DNA of 64,000 nucleotides. It comes from Ziziphus jujuba (taxonomy: Eukaryota; Streptophyta; Magnoliopsida; Rosales; Rhamnaceae). The notes beneath the pieces were generated by a model, which was not told the origin of the DNA, did no database searches, and worked only from the letters and a program-made list of their open reading frames with translations. The position numbers and the translations under genes were made by a program. The DNA lies in assembly GCF_031755915.1 (NCBI RefSeq), contig NC_083384.1:1644001-1708000 (forward strand), in the 5' to 3' direction. The stretch's first letter is position 1; each line of letters opens with the position of its first letter. This document shows positions 23,196 to 33,222 of the stretch, one piece after another.

Positions 23196-23911
23196 CTAAT
23201 TCACTAATTCGTGGGAAGCTAATGAACTATTGTATTTGAAAAATGTTTTAGGGGAGATCTCTGAAGTAGATGATGGTTGATAGAGTAATACTTGATTATA
23301 ATTTCCCACATGAGTACTGTGTCCAACATGAAACTTGTGGTTGGTAGTAAAACACCAATTCGTTTGTTGAGATCTAATTCGATCTTCATAGATTTCTCAA
23401 GGTATTTTCTTCCAAAGTTTTGTTATAGCATCTATAACAGCCTCTGGTTTAGGTGGACAGCCAGGTAAATAGACATCTAAAGGAATTAGCTTATCGACCC
23501 CCCGAATAGTACTATAAGAATCGGTACTAAACATCCCCCCTATTATTGTACATGCTCCCATAGCAATTACATATTTTGGTTCAAGCATTTGTTCATATAA
23601 TCTCACTAATGTACCCGCTATCAAAATTAGGTCTACCTGTCTAGGACTAGATTTTTGCACCAGTCCATAACGATCAAAGTCGAATCGCGATCCTATTAGT
23701 GAAGCAAATTCCAAAAAGCAACAACTAGTAACATAGGAAAATGACCATAAACTGGAGAGTCTTGACCAATTTGAAAGATCACTTGACGTAGTTGAAATAA
23801 CTGAACTTTGGATTGTTTGATCAAGGAAGGGAAACTCAATAATGGAATTCATGACTGTTTCAATTTTTTGATTTATTTATTGTTTGATGAATATTCAAGA
23901 GCTAAGACCAT
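23196..23911 (-). pseudogene. ndhK: Plastid ndhK copy, broken
   Basis: NDH complex iron-sulfur subunit K. The start ATG (23909-23911) overlaps the end of ndhC, as in plastids. Stops and a frameshift follow in the N-terminus, then an open stretch from 23850 ([11 protein letters not shown]) covering [21 protein letters not shown] and [18 protein letters not shown] with the cluster Cys residues. About seven codons are missing after LILIAGT (VTMKMAP segment). TGA at about 23397 after KKIP looks like an Arg CGA decay. Coding similarity continues to SHELVN and TAG at 23196-23198. Confidence 0.94.
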
Positions 23912-23976
23912 TCCAGAGCTCCTTTTCGCCATGCATAAATTAAACCAACAATTAGGATAAGCATGAAAATCAAAGT
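23902..23976 (-). pseudogene. ndhC: Plastid ndhC, 3' end only
   Basis: Last ~24 codons of NDH subunit C (membrane protein), [20 protein letters not shown] then LEWS and TAG. Cut at 23976 by the LTR of element G. The remaining ~80% of ndhC is not found anywhere in the window. Confidence 0.92.
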
Positions 23977-24444
23977 TATGTGATTCCGCCCGAGCCCGCT
24001 CCACTGATAACCCGCTGGGGTGCTGACTCGACATGGATGAAGACTAGGCCAATCACAAGAGCTCAAATTAAGAGATTTAAGGACAACCTGGGAGTATTTA
24101 TATAGGGGGTAATAAATCTCAACAGAGCTTGTCCATACTTGAAGATACAAAGCTTATTTTAAGCATCCAAGTGGTGGAAGCCGATACGGACCCGGGTGAC
24201 GGTTTTGGTACATTTTTGGAGTCCGGGAAGCATGAAATGGTTTCAATGATTTATGGGTTCAATACATATATCAAGTTAAAGCAGCCTCAAATGCAATAAA
24301 AAAGGGCTTGTACGGATAGCATCAACAATTTGGCCGAATTTGCTGTATTGCTTGCTGGCTTTACTGTATTTTACTGTATTAGCCTTTTCTTATTCTTCCA
24401 AGCATGGTCAACGTGTGGGCCTTCATATTCATCTTATTTGGCAT
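23977..24444 (+). repeat. 5' LTR of element G, piece 1 of 3 (family 2)
   Basis: Starts TATGTGATTCC (one G lost from TGATGTGATTCC) against ndhC. Runs to GGCAT at 24440-24444, where element F is inserted. The sequence resumes exactly at 30795 with duplicated GGCAT. Confidence 0.9.
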
Positions 24445-25585
24445 TGATACGAACCTAGGACGACCTGCTCCTAAACCCATATTATATTAGCCCGGATCTT
24501 TAATTAAGTTCAAGTTCTAATGGAATGGACCTCAACCCCTAACCAACCTGTGGTTAGAAACCTTGGTATAATGTAGACGCCACAATAGGGGATGGAAAAC
24601 CTATTGATAAGTCAAGCTAAAACAACCAATTCTCTAATGGTGTTTTAGGTGTTCTCAAAGAACAAAGAGATAATTAATCTCACAAGTATTTTCTTAATCA
24701 AATAAAATCAAAGTTTTTTTCTTATTGAAAAATAAGGCTTTAAATAGGCTACAAAGCCACGAAATAAAACCCTAAAAACAAAGGAAAAACCGGCCATACA
24801 AAGTAGTTTCCTATGGTGGCCGAAATTCTCACTCCTTTCCTAATCTAATTTGGATTAATTAATTCCTTTATTTTGAATTAGGAATTAATTAATTTACAAT
24901 GAAAATAATAAAATAATAACTTTCCTAAACTTATTGTTCCAGAAAATAAATAAATAAAAACTAAAAAGTAATGGTAATTTCCTAAAACAAAAAAGTAGAA
25001 TCAAATTAGGAAACCAAAATACTAGCTTTTTGACTAAGTTGATTTTGACCAATCTTTGACCAATTTGAACTCCAAATCAGCTTCAATATGCTTTTTAGGA
25101 TGCCAAATAAGCTGAATATGAAGTCCCACACGTTGCCCATGCTTGGAAGAATAAGAAAAGGCTAATACAGTAAAATACAGTAAAGCCAGCAAGCAATATA
25201 GCAAATTCGGCCAAATTGTTGATGCTGTCCGTACAAGCCCTTTTTGATTGCACTTGAGGCTGCTTTAACTTGATTCCATGACCTCTTAGGCATATGTATT
25301 GAACCCATAAAGCATTGGAACCATTTCATACTTCCCAGACTCCAAAAATGTACCAAAACCGTCACCCGGGTCCGTATCGGCTTCCACCACTTGGATGCGT
25401 AGAATAGGCTTTGTATTTTCAAGTATGGACAAGCTCTGTTGAGATTGATTAGCCCCTGTATAAATACTCCCAGGTTGTCCTTAAATCTCTTAATTTGAGC
25501 TCTTGTGATTGGCCTAGTCTTCATCCGTGTCGAGTCAGCACCCCAACGGGCTATCGGTTGAGCGGGCTCGGGCGGAATCACATCA
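24445..25585 (-). repeat. 3' LTR of element F
   Basis: 1141 bp; reads on the minus strand from TGATGTGATTCC (25585) to TTCGTATCA. Preceded on that strand by the polypurine tract AAGAGGAGGGGAA (25586-25598). Confidence 0.93.
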
Positions 25586-27163
25586 TTCCCCTCCTCTTGA
25601 AAAGGATTTGTCCTCAAATCAAGATCATCACCTACAGCAAAAAGAGTTAAATCAGCACCATTAAATGCAGCACTCATGTTATACTCACCCGGTAAATCAA
25701 GCTTGTAGGCATTCTTGTTATTCGGCTCCAAAACATGAAAAAGTCCATCCATCGGCGGTAGGAGCTTTGACTTTCTTTGTTTAGGAAATCTTTCCTTTCG
25801 TAAGTGCAACCAAACCAATTCTCCTGGGTCAAATACTGTTACAACAAAATCTAGAAATACATGCTCATTATGGTAAAAATTACACTTTTTAAAGTTAGCA
25901 AACAATATTTTCCAAATTTTCAAATTGCCACTAAGTAAAGCTCTCAACAATGCAGATCAAGTTCTATGCAATAAAGATATCTTTAAATAAGTATCTTTAA
26001 AATTCATGGTCAGCAATGATTTCTTATTCATAATTACTTCATTAACATCACCAAAGCTAAGATAAAAATTTATATTTTTCCTTTCTTGTCTTCCTTTTCC
26101 TTTCTCACTCATGGCCATCTCACCTTCCTCACTCTCGGCTTTTGCACCAAATTTTTCACTCTTGGTTTTATTAAAATTTTTCCACACAACCTGAGCATTA
26201 GAAGACTTACCTTGGACAGCAAGCTCACCTTTTCCCTCTTGATTGGATGGTAGTCCACTTGGAATCTCATTTGGGAAGACATCTCCAAATTCCTTCAAAA
26301 GAAAAATCATTGAACTTGGCAATTCAAGTTCTTCAATGTTAGTTTGATCATTAAAATAATTTTCTTTATAAATAATGACCAGCAAAGGTTTCTTGCACTC
26401 AATAACCTTATTAATATTCCCTAAACTCAAATAAGAGTTGCTACTTGACCTTTCTTTTCTTTCTTTTTCTTTTTCCCCCTTGGATTGGCGCAAACCTTCG
26501 GATTTCCCTTCCTTCTCCAAGCTCTCGGGTTTGCCACTTTCTTTCCCCTCTCTTTTGGCTTTTCCTTGATCTTTCCACTCAATATGAGCCTTAGAAACCT
26601 TACCTTGATCAGCAACCTCATTCTTACCCTCTTGAAAGGATGGTGAAGCCGTTGGTGCCATACTTGCTTTTTCCTTAAGCTTTTCGGCTTCTCTCCTTTG
26701 GTGCATTTGTAATTGGTCTTTGTAAACCTCTTTAGGAGATAATGGTTCCAGCTTGACCTTATTCCCTTTAAACCTGAAAACAATACTATTTTCTCGACCA
26801 AAATGAGTAGCATCTTTATCAAATTGCCATGGCCTACCTAATAGTATATGTCCAGCAATCATGGGTACAATATCACATAAAACTACATCCTCATATCTAC
26901 CTATATTAAATTTTACTTTGGCTTGTTTATTCACTTTTATTTCACCATTATCATTAAGCCATTGTAATCGATAAGGTTCTGGATGTTTAATAGTTATTAA
27001 GCCTAATTTATCAACTACAATGTTACTAATTACATTTGTACAACTTCCACTATCAATAATCATACTACAAATCTTACCTTGAATTTCACATCGGGTGTGG
27101 AAGATGTTCTCTCTTTGAATTTCATCCTCATCTTTGTATGCAGCAAGTACTCTCTTGCTTGGC
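25162..27163 (-). pseudogene. Protease plus chimeric pol derivative of element F
   Basis: The protease (MIIDSGSCTNVISNIVVDKL, start 27063) is open for 368 codons through the linker. The linker occurs twice in tandem, once with NSYLSLGNINKVIECKKPLL and again with INFYLSFGDVNEVIMNKKSL. A TGA at 25957-25959 (HRT stop SAL) breaks the frame at the fusion to an integrase fragment ([10 protein letters not shown]). After it come an RT scrap ([21 protein letters not shown]) and the integrase tail ([28 protein letters not shown]). The tail continues into the LTR ([19 protein letters not shown]) and reads on to 25162. The same TGA occurs in element G. Confidence 0.87.
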
Positions 27164-28483
27164 TTAATTTAGCAAGTTTAATTTAGCATTGGATGCTTGC
27201 AAGGTTTCGGGTTCATCCTCCAAGTCCTCCTCCTCTTGCTTGGCTTCATCCTCACTTTCTTCACTTTTCGATTCTAGCTCGTCATTGCCCTTTAACACCA
27301 TGATTCTTCTATTCGGGCATTGGCTAGCGATGTGTCCTCCTCCCTGGCACTTAAAACACACAACATCATGAGTTCTAAAAGGTTTAGGATCTAATTTTAT
27401 CTCATTCTTTGGTGCTTGGACAGATTCGGTTCTAGTCTCCTTCCTTGGCCAATTTGAACTTTCTTCTTTGACTTTCAGCTTTGGCTTGCTTTCATATATG
27501 GGATTGTTCCACCAGCCACTAGAATTGGACCTTCCACTGTTGGAAACACCTCCAAACCATGATCTTACACCCCTCCTCTTGAATTGATGCTCTAATTTAA
27601 TAGCCACATGCAACATCTCCTCCAATTCCACATATTGTTGCAATTCTAGTTGATTGGCTATTTCACGATTCAAACCACCAAGAAACCTTGCCATGGTTGC
27701 TTCCCTATCTTCATTCAAGTTCAATCTCTTCATAAGCATCTCCATCTCCTTGTAATAATCCTCCACGGATCCATGTCCTTGAGATAAAGATTGAAGTCTT
27801 TGATGCAGCAACCTATGATAGTGTGATGGTACGAATCGCTTCCGCATGACTCCTTTCATTTGTCGCCATGTAGTAATTAAGTCATCACCAACTCTCCTTC
27901 GGGTGTTTTGCTCATTGGTCCACCATTGGAGTGCATAATGTCCAAACTCCATTGCTGCCAATTTCACCTTCTTAGCCTCTGAATAATTATGGCGGTCAAA
28001 TATCATCTCCATCTTTTCTTCCCACTCCAAATATGCTTCGGGGTCACTTTTTCCCATGAATGGTGGGACGTTGATCTTGATATTGCTAAGATTGTCATCT
28101 GTTTCTTCCCTCTTATATCTTCCACAGCCAGCTCTATCTTGGACAGCAAAAGTTTCATCCATACCTTCCTCAAAGTCTCCACTGAATGGCTCCTCATCAA
28201 ATTCCTCTCTCGATCTCTCGCGACCTCCTCGTCCTCGGCCTCGTCCTCCATGGAATTCTTGCCTATTTCTTGTGTTTGGAATTCCTTAGGAAACTTCTAG
28301 CCTTCCCATCCTTTGATTCACATGCTCAACTTGAGCACTAACCCGCTGTATTGACTCCAAAACAGCTCTCATGTCCACTTGGTCTCCACTCCCGGTAGCT
28401 CGGGCATCGCCATGGAATGCTACGGACTCCTCCTCATTGATCCTCAAAGGTGGATCTCCTCTCCTCATTCTTGATTCTGTCAT
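27164..28483 (-). pseudogene. Gag of element F
   Basis: ATG at 28481-28483 (MTESRMRRGDPPLRINEEES). A single TAA replaces the Gln codon after RLEVS (about 28286-28288). Coding then continues with capsid NIKINVPPFMGKSDPEAYLEW and zinc knuckle CFKCQGGGHIASQC (about 27312-27355). The end near 27164 (NAKLNLLN) carries a small insertion/frameshift that uncouples gag from protease. Only two lesions in ~440 codons, consistent with youth. Confidence 0.9.
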
Positions 28484-29653
28484 GTTAGTATAATAATGCA
28501 ATAAAAATAAAATAGGACCTTACAATTTCACTCCCTTACGTGTTTCGCTCAAATGAGAACTCGACACTCGTGTTTGCACACTTGTTTCGGCTTTTTACCC
28601 TCTTTTAAACTCAACACTCTTGCCTTTTTCCACTCAATGAATTATCTCAAAGTTCTAATTAAAACACCCACAAAACAGCAATTAGATCACTAGAATGTTT
28701 TAATTAAACTTATCAACAAAACAGTAGCAAAAAGTAGGCAATACCGAAAGAATCCAACAAATCCTAATTTTTCGGCTTTCTAGACAAGAAAACACAAATA
28801 ATGGGAAAACGTTGGAATTTTTTTAAAACTGCACCAGATGGTAGTAGATTATGAGTTCAAGAATAAAATTCCAGAAAAAGAAATTCAAATACGAACAAGA
28901 ATCAAAGAGAACGAAAATATAGAAAAGTGTTGGTTGTTGTTCTTGTAATTCAAGTTTTGTATCAATTCCTTTAACTAATTTTAATCCAAAAAATTTAAAC
29001 ACCCAAAATCCAAATATCCAGCAGCAAAAATAATTTCCCAGCAACTCAAATATTGAATAAATAATCAAAAAACCAGCAGCTCCAATAAATTTCCAGCAAA
29101 CAAATCAAACTCCAACAAACCGAAATATTTTTTTATTTTTTTTTATATTCGGCTTTACCTCTTTTTTTTTTTTTTTTTTTTTCACTCACAGAACATAAAC
29201 AACTGCAGTAGCAAGAATAATTACCAAAATTGCAATTCCAACTCCAAAACAAACACCAAACCCGTGACCTCCAAATAAACAAAATGTGCAGTTTTTTTTT
29301 TTTTTTTTTAAATGTTGCCGCAAACTTCTTTTTTTTTTTTTTTTTTCAATATATGAATGCAAATATTTAACACTAAAACAGCAAAGGAAAATCAACAAAA
29401 ACAAAAACTAACAAGAACAATGATGAAAAACAACCAACAAACTAGGAAACAAAAATACGATAAAACTAGGAAATCCTAATTCAACTAGGAATGAATTTTT
29501 TTTTTGTTTTTTTTTTTTTTTTTTTTTACGATGCTGAACGTGTATAGGATGGATGCAACCTTAACCTAATGCTAAAATTGCAGAATAACACAAAAACAAA
29601 TAAAGTAAATAAAGATAGATCAAACCTGAACAAAATTTAGCTCTGATACCAAA
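28484..29653 (-). other. Leader and PBS of element F
   Basis: Untranslated leader with long T runs on the plus strand (29160-29182, 29292-29310, 29328-29346, 29498-29527). The minus-strand PBS TGGTATCAGAG is at about 29641-29651, immediately inside the LTR. No supported coding. Confidence 0.85.
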
Positions 29654-30794
29654 TGATACGAACCTAGGATGACCTGCTCCTAAACCCGTATTATATAAGC
29701 CCGGATCTTTAATTAAGTTCAAGTTCTAATGGAATGGACCTCAACCCCTAACCAACCTGTGGTTAGAAACCTTGGTATAATGTAGACGCCACAATAGGGG
29801 ATGGAAAACCTATTGATAAGTCAAGCTAAAACAACCAATTCTCTAATGGTGTTTTAGGTGTTCTCAAAGAACAAAGAGATAATTAATCTCACAAGTATTT
29901 TCTTAATCAAATAAAATCAAAGTTTTTTTCTTATTGAAAAATAAGGCTTTAAATAGGCTACAAAGCCACGAAATAAAACCCTAAAAACAAAGGAAAAACC
30001 GGCCATACAAAGTAGTTTCCTATGGTGGCCGAAATTCTCACTCCTTTCCTAATCTAATTTGGATTAATTAATTCCTTTATTTTGAATTAGGAATTAATTA
30101 ATTTACAATGAAAATAATAAAATAATAACTTTCCTAAACTTATTGTTCCAGAAAATAAATAAATAAAAACTAAAAAGTAATGGTAATTTCCTAAAACAAA
30201 AAAGTAGAATCAAATTAGGAAACCAAAATACTAGCTTTTTGACTAAGTTGATTTTGACCAATCTTTGACCAATTTGAACTCCAAATCAGCTTCAATATGC
30301 TTTTTAGGATGCCAAATAAGCTGAATATGAAGTCCCACACGTTGCCCATGCATGGAAGAATAAGAAAAGGCTAATACAGTAAAATACAGTAAAGCCAGCA
30401 AGCAATACAGCAAATTCGGCCAAATTGTTGATGCTGTCTGTACAAGCCCTTTTTGATTGCATTTGAGGCTGCTTTAACTTGATTCCATGACCTCTTAGGC
30501 ATATGTATTGAACCCATAAAGCATTGGAACCATTTCATACTTCCCGGACTCCAAAAAAGTACCAAAACCGTCACCCGGGTCCGTATCGGCTTCCACCATT
30601 TGGATGCGTAGAATAGGCTTTGTATCTTCAAGTATGGACAAGCTCTGTTGAGATTGATTACCCCCTGTATAAATACTCCCAAGTTGTCCTTAAATCTCTT
30701 AATTTGAGGTCTTGTGATTGGCCTAGTCTTCATCCGTGTCGAGTCAGCACCCCAACGGTCTATCGGTTGAGCGGGATCGGGTGGAATCACATCA
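29654..30794 (-). repeat. 5' LTR of element F
   Basis: 1141 bp; near-identical partner of 24445-25585. Most differences cluster in the part that encodes the pol tail (30360-30794), while the central ~650 bp are almost unchanged. Confidence 0.93.
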
Positions 30795-30895
30795 GGCATC
30801 CTACAAAGCATCTAGAAGCTGATTTGAAGCTCAAAGAGGTCAAAGATTGATCAAAGTCAACTTGATCAAAAAGGCTAGCATTTTTAGTTTCCTAA
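30795..30895 (+). repeat. 5' LTR of element G, piece 2 of 3
   Basis: 101 bp from the second GGCAT copy to CCTAA (30891-30895), where element H is inserted. It matches the continuous LTR of element D (about 52387-52488) with no gap against pieces 1 and 3. Confidence 0.9.
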
Positions 30896-32039
30896 TGATG
30901 CGAATCCACCCGAGACTGCTCGACCAACAACCCGCTGGGGTGCTGACCCAATACAAATGAAGGTGGGGCCGATCACTAGGGCCCAAGCCAAGATGTTCAA
31001 GGACAATCTTGCTGTCTTCATACAAGGAATAAGTCACAGCCAAGAGGGGTTGGCCATATCTAAAGAACAAAGGCCTGTGTTACTCATACAAGCAATAGAA
31101 GCCAAAACGGGGTCGGGTGACGTTTTTGGTAACAATAAAGAGGCCGGGTTGTATGAATTGGAACCCCATCTTTATGGGTTCAATTCATATGGAGGATGAG
31201 TCATAGAAACCAGCCAAAGCAGCTTCAAAGCCGACCAACAAGGTGGTTTGCGCACAAGGAGAAGGAAAGGGCCGGATTTGCTGTATTCTCCGCGGGTTTT
31301 ACTGTATTTTACTGTATTAACCTTTTTTTCATACTTCCAAGCAAGGGCAACGTGGGGAACTTCACAATAAGCTTATTTGGCATCCTACAAAGCATATTGA
31401 AGCTGATTTGGAGATTAATTTGGTCAAAGAATAGTCAAAGTCAAATTAGTCAAAAAGCTAGTATTATAGTTTCCTAATTTTATTCTACTTTTTGTTTTAG
31501 GAAACTACCTTTACTTTTTAAGATTTATTTATTTATTTTCTGGATAAATAAGTTTAGGAAAGTTTTTATTTTATTATTTTCATTGTAAATTAATTAATTC
31601 CTAAATTCAAAATAAAGGAATTAATTAATCCAAATTAGTTTAGGATTAGGAAAGTTTCGGCCAAGGTAGGATTCTCCATTGTGTGGCCGGTTTTTCCTAG
31701 GGTTTTTAGGGTTTATGTTGTTTCTTTCAAAGTCTATTTAAAGCCTTATTTTCCATTAATAAGATAACTTTGAAACTTTGATTTGATTAAGAAAATACTT
31801 GTGAGATTAATTATCTCTTTGTTCTTTGAGAACACCTAAAACACCATTAGTGAATTGGTTGTTTTAGCTTGACTTATCAATAGGTTTTCCATCCCCTATT
31901 GTGGCGTCTACATTATACCAAGGTTTCTAACCATAGGTTGGTTAGGGGTTGAGGTCCATTCCATTAGAACTTGAACTTAATTAAAGATCCGGGCTAATAT
32001 AATACGGGTTTAGGAGCAGGTCGTCCTAGGTTCGTATCA
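30896..32039 (+). repeat. 5' LTR of element H
   Basis: 1144 bp, TGATGCGAATCC to TTCGTATCA. As in all copies, 30957-31199 duplicates the coding tail of pol. Confidence 0.95.
31735..31743 (+). promoter_or_regulatory. Putative TATA element in LTR of H
   Basis: TATTTAAAG, preceded by a telo-box-like stretch (agggtttttagggttt, about 31699-31715). The same pair is seen in the other LTRs (e.g. 15382, 21980, 38850, 52750, 57270). Position about 300 bp before the LTR end fits a U3/R promoter. Not tested. Confidence 0.5.
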
Positions 32040-33222
32040 TTTGGTATCAGAGCTAAATTTTGTTCAGGTTTGATCTATCTTTATTTGCTTTAATTGTTTT
32101 TGTGTTACTCTGCAATTTTAGCATTAGGTTAAGGTTGCATCCATCCTATACACGTTCAGCATCTTTAAAAAAATAAAAAAAAAAAATTCATTCCTAGTTG
32201 AATTAGGTTTCCTAGTTTTATCGTATTTTTGTTTCCTAATTTGTTGGTTGACTTTTATCATTGTTCTTGATAATTTTGGTTTTTTGTTGATTTTTCTTTG
32301 CTGTTTTAGTCTTAAATATTTGCATTCATATATTCAAAAAAAAAAAAAAAAGAAAACAAGGAAAAAAAAAAAAAAGAAGTTTGCGGCAACACTTAAAAAA
32401 AAAAAAAAAACTGCACATTTTGTTTATTTGGAGGTCACGGGTTTGGTGTTTGTTTTGGAGTTTGAATTGCAACTTTGGTAATTGTTCTTGCTACTGCAGT
32501 TGTTTATGTTCTGTGAGTGAAAAAAAAAAAAAAAAAAAAAAGGTAAAGCCGAATTAAAAAAAAAAAAAAAAAACAGAAAAATATTTCGGTTTGTTGGAGT
32601 TTGATTTGTTTGCTGGAAATTTGTTGGAGCTGCTGGTTTTTGATTATTTATTCAATATTTGAGTCGCTGGGAAATTATTTTTGCTGCTGGATATTTGGAT
32701 TTTGGGTGTTTAAATTTTTTGGATTAAAATTAGTTAAAGGAATTGATACAAAACTTGAATTACAAGAACAACAACCAACACTTTTCTATATTTTTGTTCT
32801 CTTTGATTCTTGTTCGTATTTGAATTTCGTTTTCTGGAATTTTATTCTTGAACTCATAATCTACTACCATCTGGTGCAGTTTTCAAAAATTCCAACGTTT
32901 TCCCATTATTTTGTGTTTTCTTGTCTAGAAAGCCGAAAAATTAGGATTTGTTGGATTCTTTCGGTATTGCCTACTTTTTGCTACTGTTTTGTTGATAAGT
33001 TTAATTAAAACATACTAGTGATCTAATTACTGTTTTGTGGGTGTTTTAATTAGAACTTTGAGATAATTCATTGAGTGGAAAAAGGCAAGAGTGTGTGAGC
33101 TTAAAAGAGGGTAAAAGCCGAAACTAGTGTGCAAACACGAGTGTCGAGACCTTGTTTGAGTGAAACACGTGAGGGAGTGAATATTGTGAGGATTTATTTT
33201 ATTTTTGCAGTATTTTACTAAC
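32040..33222 (+). other. Leader and PBS of element H
   Basis: PBS TGGTATCAGAGCT at 32042-32054 (complementary to initiator tRNA-Met 3' end). The leader of ~1.17 kb contains long A runs (32337-32412, 32520-32575) and ends just before the gag ATG. Confidence 0.9.

Larger units (their letters stand above)
24445..30794 (-). mobile_element. Non-autonomous gypsy element F (family 2), complete ends
   Basis: 6350-bp element in minus orientation with TSD GGCAT (24440-24444 and 30795-30799). LTRs 24445-25585 and 29654-30794 are both 1141 bp and differ at roughly 17 positions by eye, so the insertion is young. It has a PBS, leader, gag, protease and the chimeric pol derivative, but no RT core, RNase H or integrase catalytic core. 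Inserted in the 5' LTR of element G. Confidence 0.93.

Noticed and set aside
22273..23976. Plastid DNA inside a mitochondrial genome
   Set aside because: Possible for plastid fragments alone, but the dense nesting of several LTR elements with clean 5-bp TSDs and the CpG-like decay point to the nucleus.
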